The translations under genes were made by a program, and so were the position numbers. From assembly GCA_964580435.1 (NCBI GenBank), contig CAZOKP010000025.1:1-30643 (forward strand): a stretch of 30,643 nucleotides of DNA, given 5' to 3'. Positions within the stretch are counted from its first letter, which is position 1. The number at the start of each line of letters is the position of its first letter. Shown here in pieces: positions 15,177 through 22,412 of the stretch. The notes below the pieces were generated by a model, which was not told where the DNA came from, did no database searches, and saw only the letters and a list, made by a program, of their open reading frames with translations. This DNA is from CAZKEW01 sp964580435 (GTDB taxonomy: Bacteria; Acidobacteriota; Aminicenantia; Aminicenantales; UBA8522).

Positions 15177-15368
15177 TTATTCGCTGCCGCGCTTGTTAGT
15201 TGAAATTTTGAAAGGAACATAAAGCGGGCAGAATCTGACCAGGCCGACCACTATGAGTGCGATCCCGAGAAGCCCCCACCAGTTCTTAAAATAGATGCCC
15301 GCCGCGGCGATAATCAGGCCGATAATGATGCGTATGCTGCGGTCAATCTTGCCGACGTTCTTTTTCAT
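15177..15368 (-). CDS. DUF2892 (YgaP-like transmembrane) protein, 63 aa
   Basis: A short membrane protein with the family pattern: KKNVGKIDRSIRIIIGL at the N-terminus, two hydrophobic segments (IIIGLIIAAAGIYF and WWGLLGIALIVVGLV) and RFCPLYVPF at the end. DUF2892 is the membrane module that in E. coli YgaP is joined to a rhodanese (sulfurtransferase) domain; stand-alone copies are common and of unknown function. AGGAGG six bases before the ATG overlaps the stop codon region of the cysteine-desulfurase-like gene nine bases upstream. The two are therefore clearly one transcription unit and probably translationally coupled. This proximity to a sulfur-mobilising enzyme is consistent with a sulfur-related role. 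Confidence 0.88.
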   Translation of the reverse strand: MKKNVGKIDRSIRIIIGLIIAAAGIYFKNWWGLLGIALIVVGLVRFCPLYVPFKISTNKRGSE

Positions 15369-15377
15369 TTTTTCCTC

Positions 15378-17423
15378 CTAAGCTTTCAAAGTGCAGCAGC
15401 GAAATTTTCTCTTGGCTTTTTTGAGAAGATGAGTCATTTCTTCACGGAAGGCCTGCTCCTTATCAGAGGCCTGAGAATAAACCCTGCAGACGGCGGCCTC
15501 AGTGAATTCTTCCATTCTCGCCTGCGTCTTAGTGCGAGATAGGAACGGTGTTCCATTGTGGGTAGAAGCGAGCAGCCTGTCCGCGACTGTCCTGGGCCTC
15601 TGAGCAATTCTGTTTAGTGTCCGAAGCAGGCGGTCCACATCATTTTCATTGTTTTCAAGGCCCAGGCTCACCCTGACAAGACCCGGGATAATCACACTCG
15701 TGAATTTAGGAAAAAGGCGGAGGCCCAGGTCAGCTGCTTTGGCCCGAAGCGGATGGATCTTGAGCAGGCGCTTGACCAAGAGGTGGGCGCAATGGCAGCC
15801 GCTGCGCACGCCGATCCCACCGTGCTCGGCCAGTTCCTTGGCCACAAGGTTGTGAGGGACATTCTCCAGGTCGAAGGTTATAACTCCGGTCCTTCTCGGG
15901 AATCTCGGGGACATCGGGTCTTTCACACCGAAAACCCTGACGCCTGGGACCAGGGCAAGGCCCTCGAGCACGCGCAAGGTCAAGGCCCGTTCTTCCGCTT
16001 CGATCACGTCGAGGCCCACCCGCTGAAGGAGTACCATGGCTTTGCCAAGCGCGGCGATGCCCACGGCGTTTTCTTCTCCAGATGCCTTGATCGACGCCAA
16101 CTCAGCCGGGTCGAAATGGAGCAGCCCTTTTCTGACCACGAGGGCCCCACTGCCAAAGGGCGCATACATCTTGTGTCCCGAGAATGCCAGGTAATCGATC
16201 CCGGATTTCTTCATTTCAACATGACGATGGGCGACGAGCTGCGCTCCATCCACTAGGATGAACGCGCCGTGCCGGTGCGCCAGCCGGCCTATTTCCTCGG
16301 CATCGTTGCACGCCCCCAGCACGTTCGAAGCGCCGCTCACCGCCACCAATCGTATTCGCTGTTTGCCGTGCGCCGCGTCCACGTTATACTCGCGCAGCAA
16401 TTCCTCCAGAAGGTCCAGGTCCGCAAACCCCTCATCGTCCACCGGTAGCCGGATCAAACGGACACCTGGGAGGTAACGCCAGGGCAGCTCGTTGGAGTTG
16501 TGCTCGAGCCAGGTGTTGAGAATCACCGTCCGTGTGTCGCCTTCCGAATCGCCAAGGCCTTGAGCAGCAAGGTTGAGGGCTTCAGTCGTATTGCCCGTAA
16601 AAACGATATCGTACTCGTCCTGCGGCGCGCCCAAAAAGCCAGCACAGATTTCCTTAACCAGGTCGATCAGCTTGCGTCTTACCGGTTCCGGTGAGCTCCA
16701 GGTCCGGCACACGGCATCCCAGACAAGCGAAAAGGTCGGCGGACTGGCACCGTTGTCTAAATTGGTGAAAGGCCGCGGTCCTTCTGATGTCGGGACCCGC
16801 ACACTACGTCCCACTACGGATTTCCGAAGCTCGTGTAGCAATTCTCGACCCGAGTGCTCTGACAATTCGTCGCGATGCAGAATCTCGGCTGCGGTCAGCA
16901 TGGCTTCGCCCTGGACCTGGAACGCATTGCTGCCGGAGCTCCGAATAACTTGCAGGCCTATGGCAAAAGCAATGATATTGACGATGCCGGGCGTTCCAGC
17001 CTCAAATTTGTCGGGCGGGTCAGCCCAGACGACCGAGTTGGGCGATGCGATCTTGACCGTGCCTCCTCCGCTTTGAACCGGAATACCTTTAGGCAGGGCC
17101 TCCCTCTCGACCACAAGTGCCCGGACCCCAAGCGGTAAGCCCATCTCCGGGCTCGACACCATCTGAAAGCTTGCCGGCTCGAGCTGTGCCCTGAGAAGCT
17201 CCGCGGCTCTTGGCGAGCAGAAAGCGACCACATGCCCGCCATCGCTCAAGCCCAGGTCGTTCAAGATAATATCCCTGGCCTGCTCAAACAAGGCCGTGGT
17301 GACCATCGCGTTTTGACCGGACCCCCGGTGGACGTTGGCATAGGTCTCGAGTGCCGCCAGCACCCCGCGTTCCAATTCCGCGAAGGCTCCCTTAGGATTA
17401 CTTGATCCGGCCATCGTTCTCAC
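15378..17423 (-). CDS. Cysteine-desulfurase-like class V aminotransferase with extra N-terminal partial module, 681 aa
   Basis: Class V aminotransferases of the SufS/Csd type have ~400 residues; this one has 681. From ~218 to ~605 runs a PLP enzyme: TNLDNGASPPTF, FTGNTTEALN, His308 (LEHNSNELPW), Asp392 (LVDGAQ), PLP-Lys418 (SGHKMYAPFG) and a Cys loop VRSGCHCAH with Cys543/Cys545, expected to attack the substrate sulfur. It lacks the usual VHRG and FEAGTP blocks. These occur instead in the first 160 residues (YANVHRGSG 28-36, ALFEQARD, SGGGTV, DKFEAGTP 138-145), where the PLP-binding core is missing. The C-terminus ends with a basic tail containing a CC pair (676-677). The start is GTG; an ATG three codons later is equally possible. 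It is preceded by the AbrB-like gene and followed by DUF2892. A role in sulfur transfer is likely but unproven. Confidence 0.82.
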   Translation of the reverse strand: MRTMAGSSNPKGAFAELERGVLAALETYANVHRGSGQNAMVTTALFEQARDIILNDLGLSDGGHVVAFCSPRAAELLRAQLEPASFQMVSSPEMGLPLGVRALVVEREALPKGIPVQSGGGTVKIASPNSVVWADPPDKFEAGTPGIVNIIAFAIGLQVIRSSGSNAFQVQGEAMLTAAEILHRDELSEHSGRELLHELRKSVVGRSVRVPTSEGPRPFTNLDNGASPPTFSLVWDAVCRTWSSPEPVRRKLIDLVKEICAGFLGAPQDEYDIVFTGNTTEALNLAAQGLGDSEGDTRTVILNTWLEHNSNELPWRYLPGVRLIRLPVDDEGFADLDLLEELLREYNVDAAHGKQRIRLVAVSGASNVLGACNDAEEIGRLAHRHGAFILVDGAQLVAHRHVEMKKSGIDYLAFSGHKMYAPFGSGALVVRKGLLHFDPAELASIKASGEENAVGIAALGKAMVLLQRVGLDVIEAEERALTLRVLEGLALVPGVRVFGVKDPMSPRFPRRTGVITFDLENVPHNLVAKELAEHGGIGVRSGCHCAHLLVKRLLKIHPLRAKAADLGLRLFPKFTSVIIPGLVRVSLGLENNENDVDRLLRTLNRIAQRPRTVADRLLASTHNGTPFLSRTKTQARMEEFTEAAVCRVYSQASDKEQAFREEMTHLLKKAKRKFRCCTLKA

Positions 17424-17455
17424 TGATGATCAGTTCCCAGCAGATGCCACGGTCT

Positions 17456-17731
17456 TCATTTTGAGGAATCCGAGATCACCGGCCCCAGGAAGTCTCTGAC
17501 CATTCCGCCGAGCTCCTCGGCCTTGATGAGGACGATGCAGTAGAATTCGCCCGACCTTTCCCAGGAGATCAGGGCGAGTTTATCACCCGGGCAGATCTTG
17601 GCTTTTTCCCGGAGGTCCTTGGGAAGGACCATCTGGCCGCGTTCATCAACGCTGACCAACGATTGCACCTGGCAACAGTTTCCTTCCCCCATTTCCGAGC
17701 AATAATCTTCGAGTTTTTTCTTCTTGGCCAT
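17456..17731 (-). CDS. AbrB/SpoVT-fold protein of the HgcAB-associated type, 91 aa
   Basis: Residues ~22-68 form a swapped-hairpin AbrB/MazE DNA-binding domain: SLVSVDERGQMVLPKDLREKA is its core, followed by GDKLALISWE. The C-terminal part (IVLIKAEELGGMVRDFLGP) closely matches, as I remember, the family annotated as HgcAB-associated protein, named because some members sit near the mercury-methylation genes; hgcAB are not in this window. The N-terminus has Cys11, Cys19 and Cys20 (DYCSEMGEGNCC), so a metal or thiol sensor function is plausible. AGGAGGG lies six bases before the ATG. It leads an operon with the cysteine-desulfurase-like gene and DUF2892 and has an elaborate promoter, which suggests it may regulate the operon itself. 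Confidence 0.8.
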   Translation of the reverse strand: MAKKKKLEDYCSEMGEGNCCQVQSLVSVDERGQMVLPKDLREKAKICPGDKLALISWERSGEFYCIVLIKAEELGGMVRDFLGPVISDSSK

Positions 17732-17747
17732 GACCGTCCCTCCTAAA

Positions 17748-17771
17748 TCTGATAATTCTGATTTATCTGAT
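17748..17771 (-). repeat. Three direct repeats at 9-base spacing in the AbrB gene leader
   Basis: TCTGAT occurs at 17748, 17757 and 17766, exactly nine bases apart; as transcribed on the minus strand it reads ATCAGA three times. They fall between the predicted transcription start (~17775) and the ribosome binding site. An opposite copy lies in the promoter spacer (ATCAGA at 17792-17797). Tandem operator half-sites are the simplest explanation. Confidence 0.55.
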
Positions 17772-17777
17772 TCATAA

Positions 17778-17794
17778 GATTAATATAATTAATC
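17778..17794. promoter_or_regulatory. Perfect palindrome covering the -10 element
   Basis: GATTAAT-ATA-ATTAATC is a 7-base perfect inverted repeat around a 3-base centre. It overlaps the -10 hexamer (17782-17787) of the promoter for the AbrB-like operon, an ideal place for a repressor. The repeat is AT-rich, so chance symmetry is possible. Confidence 0.5.
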
Positions 17795-17810
17795 AGAATG
17801 GATTTGTCAA
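17782..17810 (-). promoter_or_regulatory. Strong sigma70-type promoter of the AbrB/desulfurase/DUF2892 operon
   Basis: On the minus strand a perfect TTGACA (17805-17810) is separated by the optimal 17 bases from TATATT (17782-17787). The start would be near 17775, 44 bases before the ATG. It lies in a markedly AT-rich 122-base spacer after the URO-D gene, so the operon is an independent unit. Confidence 0.72.
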
Positions 17811-17853
17811 GAGAAAGTTTAAAATTTTTTTCAATCAAGAACAGGGAGGATTA

Positions 17854-18909
17854 TCACTTTTCGCCGGAGTGGCCGCGGCTTTTTCCTGCCTTATAACGGC
17901 CATACTCTCGGAAAGCCTCGTACATCGCTCGGACATTCTCCAAGGGGACATCCGGACCGACTTCGCCGCAGGCGACCAAGCCTCCGTCCGAAGTGCCGCA
18001 GGCCTCGAAAGTGCGATGAACCTCTTCCTTCACCCGGGCCGGTGAGCCAAAAGGGAGGACATGCTGCCTGTCGATGTCCGTTCGGAAAGCGACCTTTCCT
18101 CGGGCGTTGGCGGCAAGCCAATCATGTCCGATAACCGCAACCTGGCAGTTGATAACATCGACGCCGGTCTCGATGAGGTCGCCGAAGATATCATTGATAT
18201 ATCCGTCGCTATGATACCAAACGTCCATCCCGGCCTCATGGACGCGCTCAAACATAGCCGCATAGCGGGGCTTGAAGACGCGGCGCCACACTTCGGGCTT
18301 GACAAGAAGGCTGCGCTGGCCGCCCCAGTCGTCGGCGAAATGCAGCCCGTCGTATTCGAGTTTTGTCCACTTGTCGAGCCAGCGTAGGCTAAAAGCGAGG
18401 AGGTCGTCGAGAAGCCTACAAAACGCTGGCGATTCCCCGGCCAGATCCATCATGAAATTTTCCATGCCGCGGAGCTGCTGAAGCTGTTCGAAGTAAGTCC
18501 CGCATGCGCCCCGGGCATACCAGCGCTCGTCGAACCCGCACATATGCCCGCTGTACTGGCGTGCTGAGGGAGGGCCGGCGGCGAAGTCTTCGGGCCATTT
18601 GTATTCCTGATAGCGGCTCAGGTCTTTGATCGGCCAGTCCACAGGGACTCCGCAGACTCCCATCCATTCGACCTGCCAGACGGTTCCGAAATCGTCCCGG
18701 TTGAGACCCTGTTTGTAGAGCGGCGGGAATTTCTCCAGAGGAAGGTCCCCCAGGTAATCCCAGCCGAAATCCTCGCGATATTCTTCGAGGATCTCTTCGA
18801 GCGCGCGGCCGTGTTTGAGCTGAGCCGCGGGCAAGACGGCATGAGAGATGGGCGGGCGGTCCGGCGAATGGAACCGGATAGCCCGCTTAACGCGTTCGCG
18901 AGAGTTCAC
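17854..18909 (-). CDS. Uroporphyrinogen decarboxylase-family protein (MtaA/CmuA-like), 351 aa
   Basis: The start MNSRERVKRAIRFHSPDRPP is typical of the URO-D-like superfamily, which includes true haem-pathway decarboxylases and corrinoid:CoM-type methyltransferases. Internal blocks are HFADDWGGQRSLLVKPEVWR (190-209) and VWYHSDGYINDIFGDLIE (His233, Asp235), then GVDVINCQ with Cys255 and VACGEVGPD. The His-x-Asp and Cys arrangement recalls metal-dependent methyltransferases rather than HemE, and no other haem gene is near. No corrinoid protein is adjacent either, so the methyl carrier or substrate is unknown. The start is GTG with AAGGAGAG a few bases upstream. It lies 14 bases after the Nramp-like gene, so probably in its operon. 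Confidence 0.82.
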   Translation of the reverse strand: MNSRERVKRAIRFHSPDRPPISHAVLPAAQLKHGRALEEILEEYREDFGWDYLGDLPLEKFPPLYKQGLNRDDFGTVWQVEWMGVCGVPVDWPIKDLSRYQEYKWPEDFAAGPPSARQYSGHMCGFDERWYARGACGTYFEQLQQLRGMENFMMDLAGESPAFCRLLDDLLAFSLRWLDKWTKLEYDGLHFADDWGGQRSLLVKPEVWRRVFKPRYAAMFERVHEAGMDVWYHSDGYINDIFGDLIETGVDVINCQVAVIGHDWLAANARGKVAFRTDIDRQHVLPFGSPARVKEEVHRTFEACGTSDGGLVACGEVGPDVPLENVRAMYEAFREYGRYKAGKSRGHSGEK

Positions 18910-18923
18910 AGGGGCTCTCCTTG

Positions 18924-20165
18924 TTAGGTGACCAGGGTGACGAGATAGGCGACGGTCAGGATGATTAGGGCGACAATCGTGATGCAGGAAATGATGTTAT
19001 AGCCCTTATTGTTGACGTGTTCTCCCATCAATTTCTTGTTGTTGACCAGGATCAGCATGAAGACGAGGATGGCCGGGAGGACGATTCCGTTGACAATCTG
19101 GGAAATATACATCACCGAGAAAAGTGGTATCTTCGGGAGGAGAATGATACCCGCGCCCAGAAAGATTAACAGGGAATAGAGGCCGTAGAATTGGGGCGCC
19201 TCCGAAAATTTCTTGTTGACGCCGGTCTCCCAGCCCATGCCCTCACAGACAAGAAACGAGGTGGATAGGGGAAGGATAGAGGCAGCAAAAAGAGAGGCGT
19301 TGAGAAGGCCGAAGGCAAAGAGGGCCGAACAGTATTTTCCGGCCAGGGGCTTCAGAGCCAGGGCCGCTTCAGAGGCCGTGTCCACTCGAACTCCCGCCTT
19401 GAAGAGGGTGGCTGCGCAGGTCAGGACGATGAATCCGGCGACAACCGTCACGACGAGGCTTCCGATAATAACATCCAGGCGGGAATGTTTATAATCTTTA
19501 ACCAGGATGTTTTTTTCCACGATCGAGGCCTGGAGATAAAATTGCATCCATGGAGCAATGGTCGTCCCGACCAGCCCGATGATCATGCCCAGTTGCCCCG
19601 AAGAAAAATCAAGCTGGGGCCGGACGATGCTTTTGCCGATCTCCGTCCAGTCCGGCTTGGCCAGAATCCCGGAGATAATATAGGTGATGTAGATCAGGCA
19701 GGCGTAAAGGAAAACTTTTTCCACCGACCGGTATGTTCCCTTGACAACCAGGAGCCAGACAAAGAAAGCGCTCAAGGGGACGGACACATATTTCGGGACA
19801 TAGAAGATCTCCAGGCTGGAGGCGACGCCGGCAAATTCGGCGATGACATTCCCGAAATTCGTCAGGATCACGGCGAGAAGCACATAAACCGTGATTTTTA
19901 CCCCGAAGTGTTCCCGGATGAGGTCGGACAGGCCTTTGCCCGTCACGACGCCCATGCGGGCGCTCATCTCCTGGATGATGATCAGAGCGATCATGATGGG
20001 GACGAGCGACCAGAGAAGTCTGTTGCCGAAAAAAGACCCGGCCATGGAATACGTGGCAATGCCGCCGGCGTCATTGTCCACGTTGGAGGTGATGATGCCC
20101 GGACCGGCTATGGCCAGAAAAAACAGGAAGCCCTTCCAGCGTTGCTTCGGGTTCAACTTGATCAT
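18924..20165 (-). CDS. Nramp-like divalent metal transporter with altered metal motifs, 413 aa
   Basis: A LeuT-fold Nramp-superfamily protein of about 11 helices. TM1 is recognisable (AIAGPGIITSNVDNDAGG), but the canonical DPGN is replaced by VDNDAGG (Asp30, Asn31, Asp32). TM6, where manganese/iron Nramps have MPH, reads GTTIAPWMQFYLQ (200-212). Other family features are EMSARMGVVTGKGLSDLIREHFG and the ILTNFGNVIAEFAG helix. These changes at the binding site suggest a selectivity different from Mn2+/Fe2+, possibly Mg2+. A GGAGAT site precedes the ATG. Forty bases upstream is a cytosolic MgtE-N/CBS gene, which hints at regulation by a magnesium-sensing partner. Confidence 0.85.
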   Translation of the reverse strand: MIKLNPKQRWKGFLFFLAIAGPGIITSNVDNDAGGIATYSMAGSFFGNRLLWSLVPIMIALIIIQEMSARMGVVTGKGLSDLIREHFGVKITVYVLLAVILTNFGNVIAEFAGVASSLEIFYVPKYVSVPLSAFFVWLLVVKGTYRSVEKVFLYACLIYITYIISGILAKPDWTEIGKSIVRPQLDFSSGQLGMIIGLVGTTIAPWMQFYLQASIVEKNILVKDYKHSRLDVIIGSLVVTVVAGFIVLTCAATLFKAGVRVDTASEAALALKPLAGKYCSALFAFGLLNASLFAASILPLSTSFLVCEGMGWETGVNKKFSEAPQFYGLYSLLIFLGAGIILLPKIPLFSVMYISQIVNGIVLPAILVFMLILVNNKKLMGEHVNNKGYNIISCITIVALIILTVAYLVTLVT

Positions 20166-20205
20166 TCGCTATCTCCGGCCCGGCTTTATTCTCAGCCCCT
20201 TCCTA

Positions 20206-21525
20206 TTAGAGTTCCTTGGCCCTGGTTTCCACGATATCTTGGAGGGTAATAATTCCCTGGATGATATTTTCTGAATCGACCACGGGAAGGGCCAAGAGCT
20301 TGTATTTATTGAAGAGCTCGGCCACCTGGCCGATCGTATCTTCTGTCTTGATCTTCACCAAGTAAGGATTCATCAGCTTTTTCAGGGGCTCCTGATTGTT
20401 GCAGATCAGAAGCTGGCGAAGAGTAACGACCCCGACGAGATATTTCTTTTCATCCGTCACGTAAAGATAGGCGACCGTCTCGAGGGGATGGAACACTTTT
20501 TTGAATTCTTCGATGGCTTGGGCAATGGTTGTATCCCGGTGCAGCGCGATAAAATCCTTGGTCATAATGCTTCCGGCCGTTCCCTCTTCGTATTTCAGAA
20601 GTTCTTCGACGTTTTCGCGGTAGGGCTTCTCCATCCTCCGAATCAGCTTTTTCATCCTCTCCTCGGGAAGCTCGGCCAGAAAGTCCTTGGCCTCGTCCGG
20701 TTCCATTTCCTCCAGAATATCTGTGACCAGCTCCTCGGGGGTCGCTTCGATAAGGGACAGTTGGATCTTGGGGTCGACCTCCTGCAGCGTTTCAGCGGCC
20801 GTCTGCAGGTCCAGAGTCTTGAAAACGGAGGAGCGGTTGGCCTGGTCCAGCTCTTCGAGGATGTCGGCCAAGTCGGAAGGGTGAAGATCGCGCAATTTGC
20901 GCACCGTGACGTTCAGCTTCAGGTTCGCTTTGGGGTCGCTGGCCAGGGGCTGGACATATTTCCAGGAGACTATTTTTTCAGGATACTGGAAGGCAAAAAG
21001 CCAGTTGCTGAAAGAATCCACGGCCTTGATCCAGCCCAGGCGTCGGAGGATGCCGCGGATGCCAAAATCCACATGGACGATGCGGAGTTCTTTATTGGCA
21101 ATGAGAAAGTGGATATCGTTCACCCGCTCGATCTTGGCGCCGTAGGTATCGACCACCTGCTTGTCCAGAAGGTCAGCCCGGAGAAGGATTTCCTCCCGGC
21201 CGACTTCAAGCGGGAAAAATCTGTTTTCGGCCCCCGCTTTCAAGATGATGGTGTCCCCGTTAAAACTTTCCACGTCAGCCCAGTCGAGGGCTGAAAGCTT
21301 CTTGAAACGGCTTCTCCTTACCGCCAGGCTGGTGACCTTGGGGAAGAGCTCTCCCAGCTTGACTTTGAGGTCATCGATCTTTGCGACTGGCCGGCCCTGG
21401 GAATTGATCACGGCACGGCCCTGGAGCTCGGAGAAAAAAATGAACCTCTTGGGGCAGGCCTCCTGGACGGCTCCCTTGTCCGCCGGCACCTTTTTTTCCA
21501 TTTCGTTTCCTGGAGCAAGGTCCAT
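20206..21525 (-). CDS. Soluble PRC-barrel/MgtE-N/CBS protein lacking the MgtE pore, 439 aa
   Basis: Two PRC-barrel-like beta domains (about 27-100 and 108-190; e.g. GRPVAKIDDLKV and GAKIERVNDIHFLI) precede an MgtE N-terminal superhelical domain (~205-315, with LHPSDLADILEELDQ and LLKYEEGTAGSIMT) and a CBS pair (~315-435, with FIALHRDTTIAQAIEEF and IIQGIITLQDIV). MgtE channels have the same N and CBS domains followed by five helices; here the protein stops after CBS and has no membrane segment. In MgtE these domains bind Mg2+ and close the pore. A cytosolic Mg2+ or nucleotide sensor acting on the adjacent Nramp-like transporter is the natural hypothesis. An ATG eight codons inside is an alternative start. 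Confidence 0.87.
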   Translation of the reverse strand: MDLAPGNEMEKKVPADKGAVQEACPKRFIFFSELQGRAVINSQGRPVAKIDDLKVKLGELFPKVTSLAVRRSRFKKLSALDWADVESFNGDTIILKAGAENRFFPLEVGREEILLRADLLDKQVVDTYGAKIERVNDIHFLIANKELRIVHVDFGIRGILRRLGWIKAVDSFSNWLFAFQYPEKIVSWKYVQPLASDPKANLKLNVTVRKLRDLHPSDLADILEELDQANRSSVFKTLDLQTAAETLQEVDPKIQLSLIEATPEELVTDILEEMEPDEAKDFLAELPEERMKKLIRRMEKPYRENVEELLKYEEGTAGSIMTKDFIALHRDTTIAQAIEEFKKVFHPLETVAYLYVTDEKKYLVGVVTLRQLLICNNQEPLKKLMNPYLVKIKTEDTIGQVAELFNKYKLLALPVVDSENIIQGIITLQDIVETRAKEL

Positions 21526-21542
21526 TCCGGCACACCCTTTCT

Positions 21543-22412
21543 CTATTTCTTGAGCTTTTTCAATTGCTCGGTGGCGGTATCTATGGCCTTCTTGATCTCG
21601 ATGTTATTGGGATCAAAGAGCAATATTCCCCGCCACAGGACGATGGCTTCGGCAAGATTCTTCTTGCGGTACTGCTCCAACCCTTTCTGAGTGAGCTGGA
21701 CGCGGCATTTTTTGATCCCCTCTTCCAGGGCGTCTTTGGAAAATAAAGGCAACGGGTTCAACTTTTTATAAAGTGCATAATCTGCTATTAAAAGAGAATA
21801 GCCCTTTCCTGCAGAGATGTAGTCTTCCTTGGCCTCGGCTTCGTCAGCCCGGCGTTTGATGTCTTCCATCGCCTTCCTCAATGCCGCGGACACGCTTGCG
21901 TCATTGTCATACTCTGCATACGCCGCTTTATAGAGTTCCAGTGCTTTGAGAAAATCGCCCGTCTTAAGCGACTCCTGGGCCTGCCTTTTGCTCAGGCCCA
22001 GGCGGCATTCCTTAATCTGCCGGCTCAGGGACGGCGGCGAGAAGGACAGCGAGCTTTTTTCCGGTTTGAATCGGGAACAGTTTTTTTGCAGGAGGACGTA
22101 GTTTTTCTCCGCTGAGGCGAAGTCCTTTTTCTCCAAGGCCGAATCGGCCCGCTGCTTGATCTCCTCAAGAATCCTGACGCACTCTTCCAGAATGGTTTTT
22201 TCTTGGGGATACTTTTCCAAGGCCCTGTTGCAGGAATCAAGGGCCTTTTGGAACTCTCCTGCCTGAAAATATTGCCGAGAGAGGGAGATATCCGGTTCAA
22301 AGGTCGCTTTTTTATGAGCGGCGCATGAAACAAGAAGAGCCCCGGAGAGAAACATCGGCAACAGCAAAGCCTGACGGCAGCCGTTTTTCATGATTTTTTT
22401 TTGCGGGGTCAT
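21543..22412 (-). CDS. TPR-like repeat lipoprotein, 289 aa
   Basis: The signal peptide ends in a lipobox (ALLVSC, Cys30), so it is a probable outer-envelope lipoprotein. Behind it, helical repeats of the TPR kind occur at about 45-80 (YFQAGEFQKALDSCNRALEKYP), 95-130, 150-180 (SLKTGDFLKALELYKAAYAEY), 190-220 and 245-280 (QYRKKNLAEAIVLWRGILLFDP). Such proteins act as assembly or scaffold factors; the partner is unknown. The ATG overlaps the TGA of the HD-GYP gene as ATGA with no ribosome binding site of its own, so translation depends on the upstream gene. An inner ATG at 22391 is possible and would keep the signal peptide. The next gene begins 17 bases downstream. Confidence 0.82.
   Translation of the reverse strand: MTPQKKIMKNGCRQALLLPMFLSGALLVSCAAHKKATFEPDISLSRQYFQAGEFQKALDSCNRALEKYPQEKTILEECVRILEEIKQRADSALEKKDFASAEKNYVLLQKNCSRFKPEKSSLSFSPPSLSRQIKECRLGLSKRQAQESLKTGDFLKALELYKAAYAEYDNDASVSAALRKAMEDIKRRADEAEAKEDYISAGKGYSLLIADYALYKKLNPLPLFSKDALEEGIKKCRVQLTQKGLEQYRKKNLAEAIVLWRGILLFDPNNIEIKKAIDTATEQLKKLKK

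Noticed and set aside
17748..17799. The TCTGAT repeats as a CRISPR or microsatellite.
   Set aside because: Units are six bases with three-base spacers and only three exact copies; their placement in a promoter leader favours regulatory sites.
19485..20249. 254-codon plus-strand frame opposite the Nramp-like gene.
   Set aside because: Asp/Gly/His-rich shadow of a membrane-protein gene without motifs.
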